Below are positions 15,721 through 25,834 of a DNA stretch of 64,000 nt, piece after piece. The stretch is from Streptomyces sp. NBC_00582. Its GTDB lineage: Bacteria; Actinomycetota; Actinomycetes; Streptomycetales; Streptomycetaceae. The translations under genes were made by a program, and so were the position numbers. Positions within the stretch are counted from its first letter, which is position 1. The number at the start of each line of letters is the position of its first letter. Under the pieces are notes generated by a model, which was not told the DNA's origin, searched no databases, and saw only the letters and a program-made list of their open reading frames with translations. The DNA is taken from NCBI RefSeq assembly GCF_036345155.1, contig NZ_CP107772.1, positions 8,432,001-8,496,000 of the forward strand, given 5' to 3'.

Positions 15721-17487
15721 GTGGCAGCCCACGACGACGACATGAACCGCGGCATCCGCCCGGGACGAGGGTCCGACGACCCGTCCGGGCAGATCGCTTA
15801 CCTTGAGCAGGAGATCGCCGTCCTGCGGCGCAAGCTCGCCGACTCTCCGCGACACACGAGGATTCTCGAAGAGCGGATCGTCGAACTGCAGACCAACCTG
15901 GCCGGCGTCTCCGCCCAGAACGAGAGACTCGCCAACACGCTCCGTGAGGCCCGCGACCAGATCGTGGCCCTCAAGGAAGAAGTCGACCGGCTCGCACAGC
16001 CGCCGGCCGGCTTCGGTGTCTTCCTCGCGGCGAACGAGGACGGCACGGCCGACATCTTCACCGGAGGCCGCAAACTCCGTGTGAACGTCAGTCCCGGCGT
16101 CGAGCTCGACGAGCTCCGGCGCGGCCAGGAACTGATGCTCAACGAAGCGCTCAACGTGGTCGAGGCCATGGAATTCGAGCGGGTCGGGGACATCGTCACC
16201 CTCAAGGAGATCCTCGAGGACGGCGAGCGCGCCCTGGTCATCGGGCACACCGACGAGGAACGGGTGGTCAGGCTCGCCGAGCCGCTGCTGGACGTCACCA
16301 TCCGCCCCGGCGACGCCCTCCTGCTCGAACCCCGCTCCGGCTACGTCTACGAGATCGTCCCCAAGAGCGAGGTCGAGGAACTCGTCCTCGAAGAGGTCCC
16401 CGACATCGGGTACGAGCAGATCGGCGGCCTCGGCGGCCAGATCGAGGCCATCCGGGACGCCGTCGAGCTCCCGTACCTCTACCCCGACCTGTTCAAGGAG
16501 CACGAACTGCGCCCGCCCAAGGGTGTGCTCCTGTACGGGCCCCCCGGATGCGGAAAGACGCTCATCGCCAAGGCCGTCGCCAACTCGCTGGCCAAGAAGG
16601 TCGCCGAGGTCACCGGCCAGGCCGCCGGCAAGAGCTTCTTCCTCAACATCAAGGGCCCCGAGCTCCTGAACAAGTACGTCGGCGAGACCGAGCGCCAGAT
16701 CCGCCTCGTCTTCCAGCGAGCCCGCGAGAAGGCCAGCGAGGGCACCCCCGTCATCGTCTTCTTCGACGAGATGGAGTCCCTCTTCCGCACCCGCGGCTCC
16801 GGCGTCAGCTCGGACGTGGAGAACACCATCGTCCCCCAGCTCCTCGCCGAGATCGACGGTGTCGAGGGACTGCAGAACGTGGTCGTGATCGGCGCCTCCA
16901 ACCGCGAGGACATGATCGACCCGGCCATCCTGCGCCCCGGCCGCCTCGATGTGAAGATCAAGATCGAGCGCCCGGACGCCGAAGCGGCCAAGGACATCTT
17001 CGGCAAGTACCTCACCGAACGCCTCCCGCTGCACTCCGACGACCTCGGCGAGCACGGCGGCAGCAAGGCCACCACCGTCGAAAGCATGATCCAGACGGCA
17101 GTGGAACACATGTACGCCGAATCCGAGGAAAACCGCTTCCTGGAAGTCACCTACGCCAACGGCGACAAGGAAGTCCTCTACTTCAAGGACTTCAACTCCG
17201 GCGCCATGATCGAGAACATCGTGGGCCGCGCCAAGAAAATGGCGATCAAGGACTTCCTCGAAAAGAACCAGAAGGGCCTCCGCGTCTCCCACCTCCTCCA
17301 GGCCTGTGTGGACGAGTTCAAGGAGAACGAGGACCTGCCCAACACCACCAACCCCGACGACTGGGCCCGTATCTCCGGAAAGAAGGGCGAACGGATCGTC
17401 TACATCCGTACCCTCATCACCGGAAAGCAGGGCGCGGACACCGGACGCTCCATCGACACGGTGGCGAACACCGGACAGTACCTGTAA
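15721..17487 (+). CDS. arc: Proteasome-associated AAA ATPase (ARC/Mpa)
   Basis: Hexameric unfoldase that recognises Pup on tagged proteins and threads them into the 20S proteasome. The protein has 588 residues. An N-terminal coiled coil (about 20-80), which binds Pup, is followed by tandem OB domains (about 85-235) and an AAA module with Walker A G-P-P-G-C-G-K-T (about 273-280) and Walker B V-I-V-F-F-D-E-M. The C-terminus is G-Q-Y-L, the tail that docks into and opens the proteasome gate. The start is GTG 15721 with GGAGGAGGTGAGG upstream, preferred over a TTG at 15703 inside that site. Dop and Pup genes follow. Confidence 0.96.
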   Translation: MAAHDDDMNRGIRPGRGSDDPSGQIAYLEQEIAVLRRKLADSPRHTRILEERIVELQTNLAGVSAQNERLANTLREARDQIVALKEEVDRLAQPPAGFGVFLAANEDGTADIFTGGRKLRVNVSPGVELDELRRGQELMLNEALNVVEAMEFERVGDIVTLKEILEDGERALVIGHTDEERVVRLAEPLLDVTIRPGDALLLEPRSGYVYEIVPKSEVEELVLEEVPDIGYEQIGGLGGQIEAIRDAVELPYLYPDLFKEHELRPPKGVLLYGPPGCGKTLIAKAVANSLAKKVAEVTGQAAGKSFFLNIKGPELLNKYVGETERQIRLVFQRAREKASEGTPVIVFFDEMESLFRTRGSGVSSDVENTIVPQLLAEIDGVEGLQNVVVIGASNREDMIDPAILRPGRLDVKIKIERPDAEAAKDIFGKYLTERLPLHSDDLGEHGGSKATTVESMIQTAVEHMYAESEENRFLEVTYANGDKEVLYFKDFNSGAMIENIVGRAKKMAIKDFLEKNQKGLRVSHLLQACVDEFKENEDLPNTTNPDDWARISGKKGERIVYIRTLITGKQGADTGRSIDTVANTGQYL

Positions 17488-17495
17488 GAAACGGG

Positions 17496-17530
17496 CGGCT
17501 GCGGGTGCCCACCACGGGTACCCGCAGCCG
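17496..17530 (+). terminator. arc terminator with T-tract
   Basis: An 11-bp perfect stem (17496-17506 with 17520-17530) extends inward by four more pairs, and CTGTTTTT follows. It is one of the few classical rho-independent terminators in the window. Confidence 0.9.
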
Positions 17531-17723
17531 ACTGTTTTTCAGGCCACGGCTGGAGCAAGGCAATGACGCAAATGATCTCCCCACCGGCACAGAGGCGTTC
17601 TAGGCTCTTTCCTACCGCCGGGTTGCGATGTGCGGAGAGGACGGGCACCGCACCCGCACCGGAGCACCACCGGTATCTGAGCGGCGCCCACGACCGAGGG
17701 CGCCGCCGGGCAAGGAGGGCCGC

Positions 17724-19235
17724 ATGACCGTACGGCGAGTAATGGGCATCGAGACGGAGTACGGCATCTCCGTCCCCGGCCACCCCAACGCCAATGCCAT
17801 GCTCACCTCGTCCCAGATCGTCAACGCCTACGCCGCGGCGATGCACCGGGCCCGCCGGGCCCGCTGGGACTTCGAGGAGGAGAATCCGCTGCGGGACGCG
17901 CGAGGCTTCGACCTCGCCCGCGAGGCCGCCGACGCCAGCCAGCTCACCGACGAGGACATCGGCCTCGCCAACGTGATCCTCACCAACGGCGCCCGCCTCT
18001 ACGTCGACCACGCCCACCCCGAGTACAGCGCGCCCGAGGTCACCAACCCCCGCGACGCCGTCCTCTGGGACAAGGCCGGCGAACGGATCATGGCCGAGGC
18101 CGCCGAACGCGCGGCCCAGCTCCCCGGCGCACAGCCCATCCACCTCTACAAGAACAACACCGACAACAAGGGCGCCTCCTACGGCACGCACGAGAACTAC
18201 CTCATGAAGCGGGAGACCGCCTTCTCCGACATCGTGCGCCACCTGACGCCCTTCTTCGTCTCCCGCCAGGTCGTCACCGGCGCCGGCCGCGTCGGCATCG
18301 GGCAGGACGGCCACGAACACGGTTTCCAGCTCAGCCAGCGCGCGGACTACTTCGAGGTCGAGGTCGGCCTGGAGACGACGCTGAAGCGCCCCATCATCAA
18401 CACCCGCGACGAGCCCCACGCCGACGCGGAGAAGTACCGCCGCCTCCATGTGATCATCGGCGACGCGAACCTCTCCGAGATCTCGACGTATCTGAAACTG
18501 GGCACCACGGCCCTGGTCCTCTCCATGATCGAGGACGGCTTCATCGCGGTCGACCTCGCCGTCGACCAGCCCGTACGCACGCTCCACCAGGTCTCCCACG
18601 ACCCGACGCTGAAGAGACTGGTCACCCTCCGCAGCGGCCGCACGCTCACGGCGGTGCAGCTCCAGATGGAGTACTACGAGCTCTCGCGCAAATACGTGGA
18701 GGAGCGCTTCGGCGCCGACGCCGACGACCAGACCAAGGACGTCCTGGCCCGCTGGGAGGACACCCTCACCCGCCTGGAGAACGACCCGATGAGCCTCGCC
18801 GGCGAGCTGGACTGGGTCGCCAAGCGGGAGCTCATGGAGGGCTACCGCCGCCGTGACGGCCTCGACTGGGACGCGGCCAAGCTCCACCTGCTGGACCTCC
18901 AGTACGCCGACGTACGGGCCGACAAGGGCCTCTACAACCGCCTCGCGGCCCGCGGCCGGATGAAGCGGCTGTTCGACGAGCCGGAGGTCGAGCGGGCCAA
19001 GGCCAAGCCCCCGGAGGACACACGCGCGTACTTCCGCGGCCGCTGCCTCGAGCAGTACGCCGACGACGTCGCCGCCGCGTCCTGGGACTCGGTCATCTTC
19101 GACCTCCCGGGCCGGGACTCCCTCCAGCGCGTCCCAACCCTGGAACCGCTTCGCGGAACGCGAAATCACGTCAAGGAGCTCCTGGACCGCTGCCGCACGG
19201 CAGAAGACCTGGTCAGGGTGTTGTCGGGTGGCTGA
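17724..19235 (+). CDS. dop: Pup deamidase/depupylase
   Basis: Removes Pup from substrates, and in organisms with Pup ending in Gln also deamidates it. It belongs to the carboxylate-amine ligase fold shared with PafA and glutamine synthetases. The 503-residue product starts [10 protein letters not shown]10-T-E-Y-G, where the Glu side chains bind magnesium and ATP. It contains the Dop-specific loop at about residues 45-80 and the [10 protein letters not shown] segment common to both enzymes. ATG 17724 has CAAGGAGGG upstream; TAGGCT at 17601-17606 may be its -10. Because Pup here already ends in Glu, depupylation is its probable main role. Confidence 0.95.
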   Translation: MTVRRVMGIETEYGISVPGHPNANAMLTSSQIVNAYAAAMHRARRARWDFEEENPLRDARGFDLAREAADASQLTDEDIGLANVILTNGARLYVDHAHPEYSAPEVTNPRDAVLWDKAGERIMAEAAERAAQLPGAQPIHLYKNNTDNKGASYGTHENYLMKRETAFSDIVRHLTPFFVSRQVVTGAGRVGIGQDGHEHGFQLSQRADYFEVEVGLETTLKRPIINTRDEPHADAEKYRRLHVIIGDANLSEISTYLKLGTTALVLSMIEDGFIAVDLAVDQPVRTLHQVSHDPTLKRLVTLRSGRTLTAVQLQMEYYELSRKYVEERFGADADDQTKDVLARWEDTLTRLENDPMSLAGELDWVAKRELMEGYRRRDGLDWDAAKLHLLDLQYADVRADKGLYNRLAARGRMKRLFDEPEVERAKAKPPEDTRAYFRGRCLEQYADDVAAASWDSVIFDLPGRDSLQRVPTLEPLRGTRNHVKELLDRCRTAEDLVRVLSGG

Positions 19236-19256
19236 ACAAGCCTGAGGAAGCTGTCC

Positions 19257-19282
19257 CGCGGCGGGGTGGAAACCCCGCCGCG
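19257..19282 (+). terminator. Hairpin between dop and pup
   Basis: Perfect 11-bp stem (19257-19267 with 19272-19282) and a GGAA tetraloop. It may separate the two transcripts or attenuate read-through so that pup is expressed from its own promoter. Confidence 0.75.
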
Positions 19283-19422
19283 AGGGAATCATCGAGATGG
19301 CCCTCGTACGTTGGAACAACTACGGGGCCGATGTCGGACCCGGCTTGTAGGGTCTGATCATCACCGATCGGCAGGAAGCCGACCTGCCGAACATGTCGGG
19401 CGAACTGAGCGGGGTGAGGGAT

Positions 19423-19641
19423 ATGGCGACCAAGGACACCGGCGGCGGCCAGCAGAAGGCGACGCGCTCCACGGAGGAGGTCGAGGAGCAGGCGACAGAG
19501 GCGCAGGGCTCCGAGGACCTCAAGGAGCGCCACGAGAAGCTGAGCGACGACGTGGACTCCGTGCTGGACGAGATCGACGATGTCCTCGAGGAGAATGCAG
19601 AGGACTTCGTCCGTAGTTTCGTTCAGAAGGGCGGCGAGTAA
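19423..19641 (+). CDS. pup: Prokaryotic ubiquitin-like protein Pup
   Basis: Intrinsically disordered 72-residue modifier that PafA attaches to lysines of target proteins, marking them for Arc and the proteasome. The central helix-forming part (D-D-V-D-S-V-L-D-E-I-D-D-V-L) binds the Arc coiled coil, and the C-terminus is V-Q-K-G-G-E. The last codon before TAA is GAG, so the protein is made in ligation-ready form and needs no deamidation. The start is ATG 19423 after GTGAGGG; an ATG at 19393 would add ten non-conserved residues. TAGGGT at 19348-19353 is a likely -10. Confidence 0.96.
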   Translation: MATKDTGGGQQKATRSTEEVEEQATEAQGSEDLKERHEKLSDDVDSVLDEIDDVLEENAEDFVRSFVQKGGE

Positions 19642-19674
19642 CCTTCGATTCCAAGGCTGCGGGCGGACTTTCGG

Positions 19675-20268
19675 GTGACGATGGAAGAAGGCGTGAAGCT
19701 TTGCTCGCGGTGCGGGGAATCCAAACCGCGGGCGGCCTTCGCAAGTAATAGGGCCGCCCGTGATGGGCTACAGGCCTACTGTCGGGAGTGCTGGGCTGCC
19801 TATCACCAGGCTCGGCACCTGGCAAAGGGGAGGAACGTCCGGCCGCCAGTGGAGACACCCTCGGGTCACAAGTTCTGTCGCAGTTGCGAGGAGATCAAGC
19901 CGCACAGTGAGTGGCACCGCAATGCAACGGCTTCGGACGGGCTCTCCACGAGCTGCAAGGCCTGCCGAGGGGCGAAGGCGCGCGCCCGTCACCTGAAACG
20001 AAACTACGGCCTCACCGAAGCCGAGCGTGACGCCATGGTCGCCTCTCAGATGGGGCTCTGCGTGATCTGCCTGAAAGCTCCGGCCGTACATGTGGATCAT
20101 TGCCACCAGACGGGTAGGGTCCGTGGCGTACTGTGCTTCAACTGTAATTCGGCCATCGGCAAGTTGGGAGATGATCCCGACGCAGTTCGTCGGGCAGCCG
20201 CCTACCTGGAAGGAACTCCGTGGAAGCCAACACTCGTAGCACCGGGCGTCTACCAGCTGCCTTCCTGA
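19675..20268 (+). CDS. Endonuclease VII-like HNH protein with duplicated zinc-finger segment, between pup and prcB
   Basis: A 197-residue predicted zinc-dependent nuclease. Two related ~50-residue units, each with CxxC...CxxC (Cys10/13/36/39 and Cys68/71/94/97) and a shared S/E-x-K-P...DGL pattern, precede an endonuclease VII-type domain: C129/C132, V-D141-H142-C-H144 and L-C154-F-N-C157-N. Start choice is uncertain (GTG 19675, ATG 19681). Base composition is visibly lower in GC than both neighbours. Its last 49 bases overlap the start of prcB, so it is part of the proteasome transcription unit. From memory of S. coelicolor numbering, one gene also separates pup and prcB there. A role in Pup biology is not established. 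Confidence 0.8.
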   Translation: MTMEEGVKLCSRCGESKPRAAFASNRAARDGLQAYCRECWAAYHQARHLAKGRNVRPPVETPSGHKFCRSCEEIKPHSEWHRNATASDGLSTSCKACRGAKARARHLKRNYGLTEAERDAMVASQMGLCVICLKAPAVHVDHCHQTGRVRGVLCFNCNSAIGKLGDDPDAVRRAAAYLEGTPWKPTLVAPGVYQLPS

Positions 20269-21065
20269 CGCCTGGGTCCTCGTCCTTCATGGACTTCCTC
20301 TCCGAGCACCAGCCGGAGCTGCTGCCGGGGAAGAGGCAGTTGCCCCCGACACAGGGTGTGATCGAGGCGCCGCACGGGACGACCATCGTGGCCGTGACCT
20401 TCCCCGGGGGCGTGGTGCTCGCCGGTGACCGCCGGGCCACCATGGGGAACGTCATCGCCCAGCGGGACATCGAGAAGGTGTTCCCGGCGGACGAGTACTC
20501 GGCCGTCGGTATCGCCGGCACGGCCGGTCTGGCCGTGGAGATGGTGAAGCTGTTCCAGCTCGAGCTGGAGCACTTCGAGAAGGTCGAGGGGGCGCAGCTC
20601 TCCCTGGAGGGCAAGGCGAACCGTCTGTCGACCATGATCCGCAGCAACCTGGGCATGGCCATGCAGGGGCTGGCGGTCGTGCCGCTGTTCGCCGGCTTCG
20701 ACGTCGACCGAGGCAAGGGACGCATCTTCTCGTACGACGTCACCGGCGGCCGTTCCGAGGAGCACAACTACGCCGCCACCGGCTCCGGCTCGATCTTCGC
20801 GCGCGGGGCGATGAAGAAGCTCTTCCGCGACGACCTGAGCGAGGACCAGGCCACGACCCTCGTGGTGCAGGCCCTCTACGACGCGGCCGACGACGACTCG
20901 GCGACCGGCGGTCCCGACGTCGCGCGCCGGATCTATCCGATCGTCACCGTGATCACCGACGGCGGTTTCCGCAGGCTCACCGACGACGAGTCCTCGGAGA
21001 TCGCCCGTTCGATCCTCGAGCGCCGGCTGCAGGAGCCGGACGGCCCGCGTGCCGCGCTGCTGTAG
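20220..21065 (+). CDS. prcB: 20S proteasome beta subunit
   Basis: Proteolytic subunit of the 20S core particle, 281 residues. It is made with a propeptide of 53 residues that is removed by self-cleavage at G53-T54, exposing Thr54 as the N-terminal nucleophile (H-G-T-T-I-V-A-V). The catalytic lysine region G-D-R-R-A-T-M-G and the S-G-S-I-F-A-R-G segment of the family are present. GTG 20220 is chosen because the product length and N-terminus fit the Streptomyces family; it overlaps the preceding HNH gene by 49 bases. prcA follows after 62 bases. Confidence 0.95.
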   Translation: MEANTRSTGRLPAAFLTPGSSSFMDFLSEHQPELLPGKRQLPPTQGVIEAPHGTTIVAVTFPGGVVLAGDRRATMGNVIAQRDIEKVFPADEYSAVGIAGTAGLAVEMVKLFQLELEHFEKVEGAQLSLEGKANRLSTMIRSNLGMAMQGLAVVPLFAGFDVDRGKGRIFSYDVTGGRSEEHNYAATGSGSIFARGAMKKLFRDDLSEDQATTLVVQALYDAADDDSATGGPDVARRIYPIVTVITDGGFRRLTDDESSEIARSILERRLQEPDGPRAALL

Positions 21066-21127
21066 CGGCCCGTCCGCTTGTTGTTGCAGGTGATCCAGTG
21101 ACTTCGACAGAAAGGGACGGATAACCG

Positions 21128-21880
21128 GTGTCGACGCCGTTCTATGTCTCACCCCAGCAGGCGATGGCGGACCGCGCGGAGTATGCGCGCAAGGGCATCG
21201 CCCGTGGCCGCAGCCTGGTCGTGCTGCAGTACGCCGACGGCATTGTGTTCGTCGGCGAGAACCCGTCCCGTGCGCTGCACAAGTTCAGCGAGATCTACGA
21301 CCGGATCGGCTTCGCGGCCGCCGGCAAGTACAACGAGTACGAGAACCTGCGGATCGGCGGCGTGCGGTACGCCGACCTCCGGGGCTACACCTACGACCGT
21401 GACGACGTGACCGCGCGAGGTCTGGCGAACGTGTACGCCCAGACGCTGGGCACGATCTTCTCCTCGGCCGGTGAGAAGCCGTACGAGGTGGAGCTGGTGG
21501 TCGCGGAGGTCGGTGAGACCCCGGACGGCGACCAGATCTACCGGCTGCCGCACGACGGGTCGATCGTGGACGAGCACGGCTCGGTCGCGGTGGGCGGCAA
21601 CGCCGAGCTGATCAGCAACTATCTCGACCAGCGCCACCAGGACGGGATGTCTCTGGCGGAGGCCCTCAAGCTGGCCGTGCAGGCTCTCTCCCGGGAGTCG
21701 AACGGCACGCAGCGCGAGATCCCCGCCGAGCGGCTGGAGGTCGCGGTGCTGGACCGCACGCGTCCGCAGCAGCGGAAGTTCAAGCGGATCGTGGGTCGTC
21801 AGCTGTCCCGTCTGCTGGACGCGGACGGCGCGGCGACGGAGGCGGAGAGCTCCGAGGAGGAGGACTCCGGGGAGGAGTAG
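21128..21880 (+). CDS. prcA: 20S proteasome alpha subunit
   Basis: Forms the outer heptameric rings of the 20S core, gates substrate entry and docks Arc. The protein has 250 residues, without propeptide or nucleophile, beginning [12 protein letters not shown]. The N-terminal residues form the gate. The C-terminal ~25 residues are acidic and disordered ([12 protein letters not shown]). GTG 21128 follows GGGACGGA. Co-transcribed with prcB and followed by a terminator. Confidence 0.95.
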   Translation: MSTPFYVSPQQAMADRAEYARKGIARGRSLVVLQYADGIVFVGENPSRALHKFSEIYDRIGFAAAGKYNEYENLRIGGVRYADLRGYTYDRDDVTARGLANVYAQTLGTIFSSAGEKPYEVELVVAEVGETPDGDQIYRLPHDGSIVDEHGSVAVGGNAELISNYLDQRHQDGMSLAEALKLAVQALSRESNGTQREIPAERLEVAVLDRTRPQQRKFKRIVGRQLSRLLDADGAATEAESSEEEDSGEE

Positions 21881-21907
21881 AGCGCGCGTAGTCCCACCCT
21901 CACCCTT

Positions 21908-21941
21908 CTGTGCCCCGGCCGGGTCGACCTCCGGGGCACAG
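21908..21941. terminator. Terminator between prcA and the convergent lacI-type gene
   Basis: CTGTGCCCCGG (21908-21918) pairs perfectly with CCGGGGCACAG (21931-21941) around a 12-base loop. Confidence 0.8.
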
Positions 21942-21947
21942 GGCGTT

Positions 21948-22964
21948 TCAGGAGGCGCCCGGAGGGGCCGTGGAGCCCCGTACGACGAGTTGGACGGGAA
22001 TGTCCCCCGCGTCCGGTGTGCGGCCCTCCAGGACGGCGAGGAGGGCGTGCATGCCGCGTTCGCCGAAGAGCTCGGCGTCGAGCCGGACGGTGGTGAGCTC
22101 GGGGTCGAGGGCGGTGGCGAGGGCGAGGTCGTCGAGGCCGGTGACGGAGACGTCGTCGGGGACGCGCAGGCCGAGGCGGCGCAGGGCCTTGTAGGCGCCG
22201 GCGGCGAGCTTGTCGTCGTCGCAGACGACAGCCGTGGGGCCGGGCCCCGGGGCCCTCAGGGCGGCCTCGGCGGCGGCGAGGGCGCCCTCGATGGAGATCG
22301 GGGCCCGGGTGGTGCGCAGGGAGGCTCCGGGGGCGTCTGCGAGGCGTGTGGCGAGTTCACGCGCGCGTACCTGGAACGTCCAGGACGGGATGTCGGCCGC
22401 GAGGTGCAGGAAGCGGCGGTGGCCGAGGCCGAGCAGGTGCTCGGTGACCTGGCGGACGCCGTCGGTGATGTCGAGGTTGACGGTGGCGGCCCCGAGGCTG
22501 CCGGCGGGGTCGCTGTCGAGCATGACGAGGGGGAGCTGGTCGCCGCGGATGGCGGTGAGGGCGTCGGCGGCCATGGAGGAGGCGATGACGCCGTCGAGGG
22601 CGGCCTGCGCGGAGGCGAAGGGGTCGCGGGCGGGGCCGACGCCCTCGGGGGAGGGGTAGAGGACCACGCCGAAGCCGTGGTCGGCGGCGACGCGCGCGGC
22701 GCCGGTGTAGACGCCGGCGAAGAACTCGGTGGTGAGGGCCGGGACGACCAGCAGAACCGTGCGGGTGTGGCCGAGGCGGAGGTTGCGGGCGGCGAGGTTG
22801 GGCCGGTAGCCGAGGTCGCGTGCGGCCTGTCGTACGCGTTCGGCGGTCGTCTCGGAGACGCGGCCGCGCCATTTGTCGCCGAGGACCAGGGAGACGGCGG
22901 CCTGGGAGACTCCCGCGGCCCGGGCGACGTCACGGCTGGTGGGGCGGGTGCTACCTCGGGCCAC
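21948..22964 (-). CDS. LacI-family transcriptional regulator
   Basis: DNA-binding repressor, 338 residues. The N-terminal HTH is S-R-D-V-A-R-A-A-G-V-S-Q-A-A-V-S with the hinge helix near L-A-A-R-N-L, followed by a periplasmic-binding-protein-like effector domain (about 65-335). GTG 22964 follows GAAGGAG and starts directly before the HTH; longer forms are not supported. It is divergent from an MFS transporter gene, and the inverted repeat at 23020-23046 lies between them, so it probably controls the transporter and itself. The inducer is unknown. Confidence 0.88.
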   Translation of the reverse strand: MARGSTRPTSRDVARAAGVSQAAVSLVLGDKWRGRVSETTAERVRQAARDLGYRPNLAARNLRLGHTRTVLLVVPALTTEFFAGVYTGAARVAADHGFGVVLYPSPEGVGPARDPFASAQAALDGVIASSMAADALTAIRGDQLPLVMLDSDPAGSLGAATVNLDITDGVRQVTEHLLGLGHRRFLHLAADIPSWTFQVRARELATRLADAPGASLRTTRAPISIEGALAAAEAALRAPGPGPTAVVCDDDKLAAGAYKALRRLGLRVPDDVSVTGLDDLALATALDPELTTVRLDAELFGERGMHALLAVLEGRTPDAGDIPVQLVVRGSTAPPGAS

Positions 22965-23019
22965 CGTGGGCGGGCTCCTTCGGCTGGACTGGTTCTGGAC
23001 TGGTGAACAGCGCACATGG

Positions 23020-23046
23020 TACGTATGACAAGAGGCGTTATACGTA
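23020..23046. promoter_or_regulatory. Inverted repeat in the lacI-MFS divergent region
   Basis: TACGTAT (23020-23026) and ATACGTA (23040-23046) are perfect inverted copies separated by 13 bp, midway between the divergent genes. They are candidate operator sites for the LacI-type regulator. Confidence 0.45.
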
Positions 23047-23094
23047 AAACTTCGGGGTGGTCCACCGCCCCGGGCGAGGCGACGGAGGCGGACT

Positions 23095-24354
23095 GTGGCC
23101 GCGGGATACCTGGAGCTCCTCAGGACGAGGCACGCCGCCCGGCTGCTGGCCGGGACGCTGGTCGGCCGGCTGCCCAACGCCACGTCCGCCATCGCGATCG
23201 TGCTGTTCGTGCGCGCGCAAGGAGGGTCGTACAGCCTCGCGGGCGCGCTGGCGGCGGTGTACGGCGTCGCGAACGCGGTGGGCCAGCCGCTGCTCGGCCG
23301 GCTGGTGGACCTGCGCGGGCAGCCGCGCGTCCAACTGCCCGCGGCGTGCGCCTCGGCGCTCGCGATGGCGCTGTTCGCCCTCGTGGGCACGGACCCGCTG
23401 CCGCTCGCGTACGCCGCCGTGGCGGCGGCGGGGCTGTTCACACCGCCGCTGGAGGGCGGTCTGCGGGCGTTGTGGCCGGGGGTGGTGCGGCGCGAGGAGC
23501 AGGTGCACACGGCGTACGCGATGGACGCGGTCGCCCAGGAGGTGATGTTCACCGTAGGACCGCTGCTGGTGACGCTGTGCGTGGCCCTGTGGTCGGAGGC
23601 GGCGGCACTGGTCGTGATCAACGCGGTCGGGGTGCTCGGGGCGCTGTCCGTGGTCGTGTCGCCGCCCTCGCGCGCGTGGCGTTCGGCGCCGCGTGAGGCG
23701 CACTGGCTGGGCGCGCTGCGCTCGCCGGGGCTGCTGGCGCTGCTGGGCGCGTTCCTGTTCGTGGGGATCGCGCTCGGGTCCATCACGGTGGCGTCGGTGC
23801 CGTACGCGGACGAGCACGGCGGTGACGCGGTGTACGGCTGGCTGATGGCGGCACTGGGCCTCGGCGCGCTGGTCGGCGGTGTGGTGTACGGGGCGCGGCA
23901 GTGGGCGGGGACGCCGGAGCGGCGGCTGAGGGTGCTGGTGGCGTTTCTGGCGGTGTGTTACCTGCCGCTGCTGCTGATGCCGGGCGCGCCGGCGATGGTG
24001 GCGCTGACGGCGCTCGCGGGGGTGTTCCTGGCGCCGTCGCTGGCCTGCGCGTTCGTCCTCGTGGACCGGCACGCGCCGAGCGGCACGGTGACGGAGGCGT
24101 TCTCCTGGCTGGTGACCACCTTCACGGTCGGCGCGTCGGTGGGGACGGGGATCGCGGGTCCGGTCGTGGAGGCGGGGGGCGCCGTTTGGGGGTTTGCGCT
24201 GCCGGGTGTCGCGGGCGGTGTGTCCTTGGTGGTTTTGCTGGTCACGGGGCGGGTACTGGCAGCTCCGGCCGGAAGTGCGGTGGTTGCGGCTTCATCGGAA
24301 AATGATCCGAACCGTGCTGCCGAACCTCGTTTCAGTTCAGGGGATCGGGCGTAA
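23095..24354 (+). CDS. MFS transporter
   Basis: Polytopic inner-membrane protein, 419 residues, with about 12 predicted helices. The G-R-L-V-D-L-R-G loop between helices 2 and 3 is the MFS motif A. GTG 23095 follows GGAGG. It is divergent from the LacI-type gene, and its stop codon overlaps the -10 element of pafA. Probably an exporter or sugar-type permease; the substrate cannot be told from sequence. Confidence 0.85.
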   Translation: MAAGYLELLRTRHAARLLAGTLVGRLPNATSAIAIVLFVRAQGGSYSLAGALAAVYGVANAVGQPLLGRLVDLRGQPRVQLPAACASALAMALFALVGTDPLPLAYAAVAAAGLFTPPLEGGLRALWPGVVRREEQVHTAYAMDAVAQEVMFTVGPLLVTLCVALWSEAAALVVINAVGVLGALSVVVSPPSRAWRSAPREAHWLGALRSPGLLALLGAFLFVGIALGSITVASVPYADEHGGDAVYGWLMAALGLGALVGGVVYGARQWAGTPERRLRVLVAFLAVCYLPLLLMPGAPAMVALTALAGVFLAPSLACAFVLVDRHAPSGTVTEAFSWLVTTFTVGASVGTGIAGPVVEAGGAVWGFALPGVAGGVSLVVLLVTGRVLAAPAGSAVVAASSENDPNRAAEPRFSSGDRA

Positions 24355-24357
24355 TGT
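24352..24357 (+). promoter_or_regulatory. -10 element of a probable leaderless pafA transcript
   Basis: TAATGT begins at the TAA stop codon of the MFS gene and ends 6 bases before the pafA ATG. No ribosome binding site is present. Confidence 0.5.
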
Positions 24358-24363
24358 TCAGTC

Positions 24364-25725
24364 ATGGACCGCCGCATTTTCGGGCTGGAGAACGAGTACG
24401 GCGTCACGTGCACGTTCAGGGGACAGCGCCGCCTGTCGCCTGACGAGGTGGCGCGGTACCTCTTCCGCCGTGTCGTGTCATGGGGCCGAAGCAGTAATGT
24501 CTTTCTGCGGAACGGCGCCCGCCTGTATCTCGACGTGGGTTCGCATCCGGAATACGCGACACCGGAATGTGACAACGTGACCGAGTTGGTCACCCACGAC
24601 AAGGCCGGCGAGCGCATTCTCGAAGGACTCCTGGTGGACGCGGAACGACGCCTGCACGAGGAGGGAATCGCGGGCGACGTCTACCTCTTCAAGAACAACA
24701 CGGACTCGGCGGGCAACTCCTATGGTTGTCACGAGAACTATCTGGTGGCGCGGCACGGGGAGTTCTCCCGGCTCGCGGACATCCTCATTCCGTTCCTGGT
24801 GACCCGCCAGCTTCTGTGCGGCGCGGGCAAGGTGCTGCAGACGCCCCGTGGGGCGGTGTACTGCGTCAGCCAGCGGGCGGAGCACATCTGGGAGGGCGTC
24901 TCCTCGGCGACGACCCGTTCCCGGCCGATCATCAACACGCGTGACGAGCCGCACGCGGACGCGGAGCGTTACCGTCGGCTGCACGTCATCGTGGGCGACT
25001 CGAACATGTCCGAGACGACCATGCTGCTCAAGGTCGGGGCGACCGATCTGGTGCTGCGCATGATCGAGGCGGGCACGGTGATGCGGGACCTGACCCTGGA
25101 GAACCCGATCCGGGCGATCCGCGAGGTCAGCCATGACATCACGGGCCGGCGCAAGGTGCGGCTGGCGAGCGGCCGGGAGGCCTCGGCGCTGGAGGTGCAG
25201 CGCGAGTACTACGAGAAGGCCGTGGACTTCTGCGAGCGCCGCGGGATCCGTACGGGTACGGTCGAGCAGGTCCTGGAGCTGTGGGGCCGGACGCTGGACG
25301 CGATCGAGGCCGAGGACCTGGACCGGATCGGCACCGAGATCGACTGGGTGATGAAGTACAAGCTCATCGAGCGGTACCGGGCCAAGCACAACATGACGAT
25401 GTCGCATCCGCGCGTGGCGCAGATAGACCTCGCCTACCACGACATCCACCGCCGGCGGGGGCTGTACTACCTGCTGGAGCGCAAGGGCCAAGCGGCGCGG
25501 ATCTGCAACGACTTGAAGATCTTCGAGGGCAAGTCGGTGCCCCCGCAGACCACTCGGGCGCGGTTGCGCGGCGACTTCATCCGGCGGGCGCAGGAGCAGC
25601 GCCGGGACTTCACGGTGGACTGGGTGCATCTGAAGCTCAATGACCAGGCGCAGCGCACCGTCCTGTGCAAGGACCCGTTCCGTTCGGTGGACGACCGGGT
25701 GGAGAAGCTGATCGCCGGCATGTGA
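24364..25725 (+). CDS. pafA: Pup-protein ligase
   Basis: Joins the C-terminal glutamate of Pup to lysine side chains, using ATP to form a gamma-glutamyl phosphate intermediate. 453 residues, the family length. The N-terminus R-R-I-F-G-L-E9-N-E-Y-G holds the metal-binding glutamates, and N-N-T-D-S and [10 protein letters not shown] segments match those in Dop at 17724. It lacks the long Dop loop, which distinguishes ligase from depupylase. The ATG at 24364 is probably translated from a leaderless message. Separated from the rest of the pup genes by the LacI/MFS pair and followed by a terminator. Confidence 0.96.
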   Translation: MDRRIFGLENEYGVTCTFRGQRRLSPDEVARYLFRRVVSWGRSSNVFLRNGARLYLDVGSHPEYATPECDNVTELVTHDKAGERILEGLLVDAERRLHEEGIAGDVYLFKNNTDSAGNSYGCHENYLVARHGEFSRLADILIPFLVTRQLLCGAGKVLQTPRGAVYCVSQRAEHIWEGVSSATTRSRPIINTRDEPHADAERYRRLHVIVGDSNMSETTMLLKVGATDLVLRMIEAGTVMRDLTLENPIRAIREVSHDITGRRKVRLASGREASALEVQREYYEKAVDFCERRGIRTGTVEQVLELWGRTLDAIEAEDLDRIGTEIDWVMKYKLIERYRAKHNMTMSHPRVAQIDLAYHDIHRRRGLYYLLERKGQAARICNDLKIFEGKSVPPQTTRARLRGDFIRRAQEQRRDFTVDWVHLKLNDQAQRTVLCKDPFRSVDDRVEKLIAGM

Positions 25726-25742
25726 GCCCCGGAACGCAACAC

Positions 25743-25771
25743 GGGCGCCGTACGTTTCCCGTACGGCGCCC
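25743..25771 (+). terminator. pafA terminator
   Basis: Perfect 12-bp stem (25743-25754 with 25760-25771) and a 5-base loop, 18 bp after the stop codon. Confidence 0.85.
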
Positions 25772-25834
25772 TTCTCACGCCGTAGAGTTGCGCGCACGCC
25801 CTTCCCAAGATCGACCGATTACGAGGCCTTCATC

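Noticed and set aside
15490..17292. 600-codon open frame opposite arc
   Set aside because: Antisense artefact of the ATPase gene; no recognisable domain.
19331..19353. Possible PafBC-type promoter at pup (ATGTCGGAC, 8 bases, TAGGGT)
   Set aside because: Only about 6 of 9 bases of the TTGTCAGTG box match, although the spacing is right; too weak to call.
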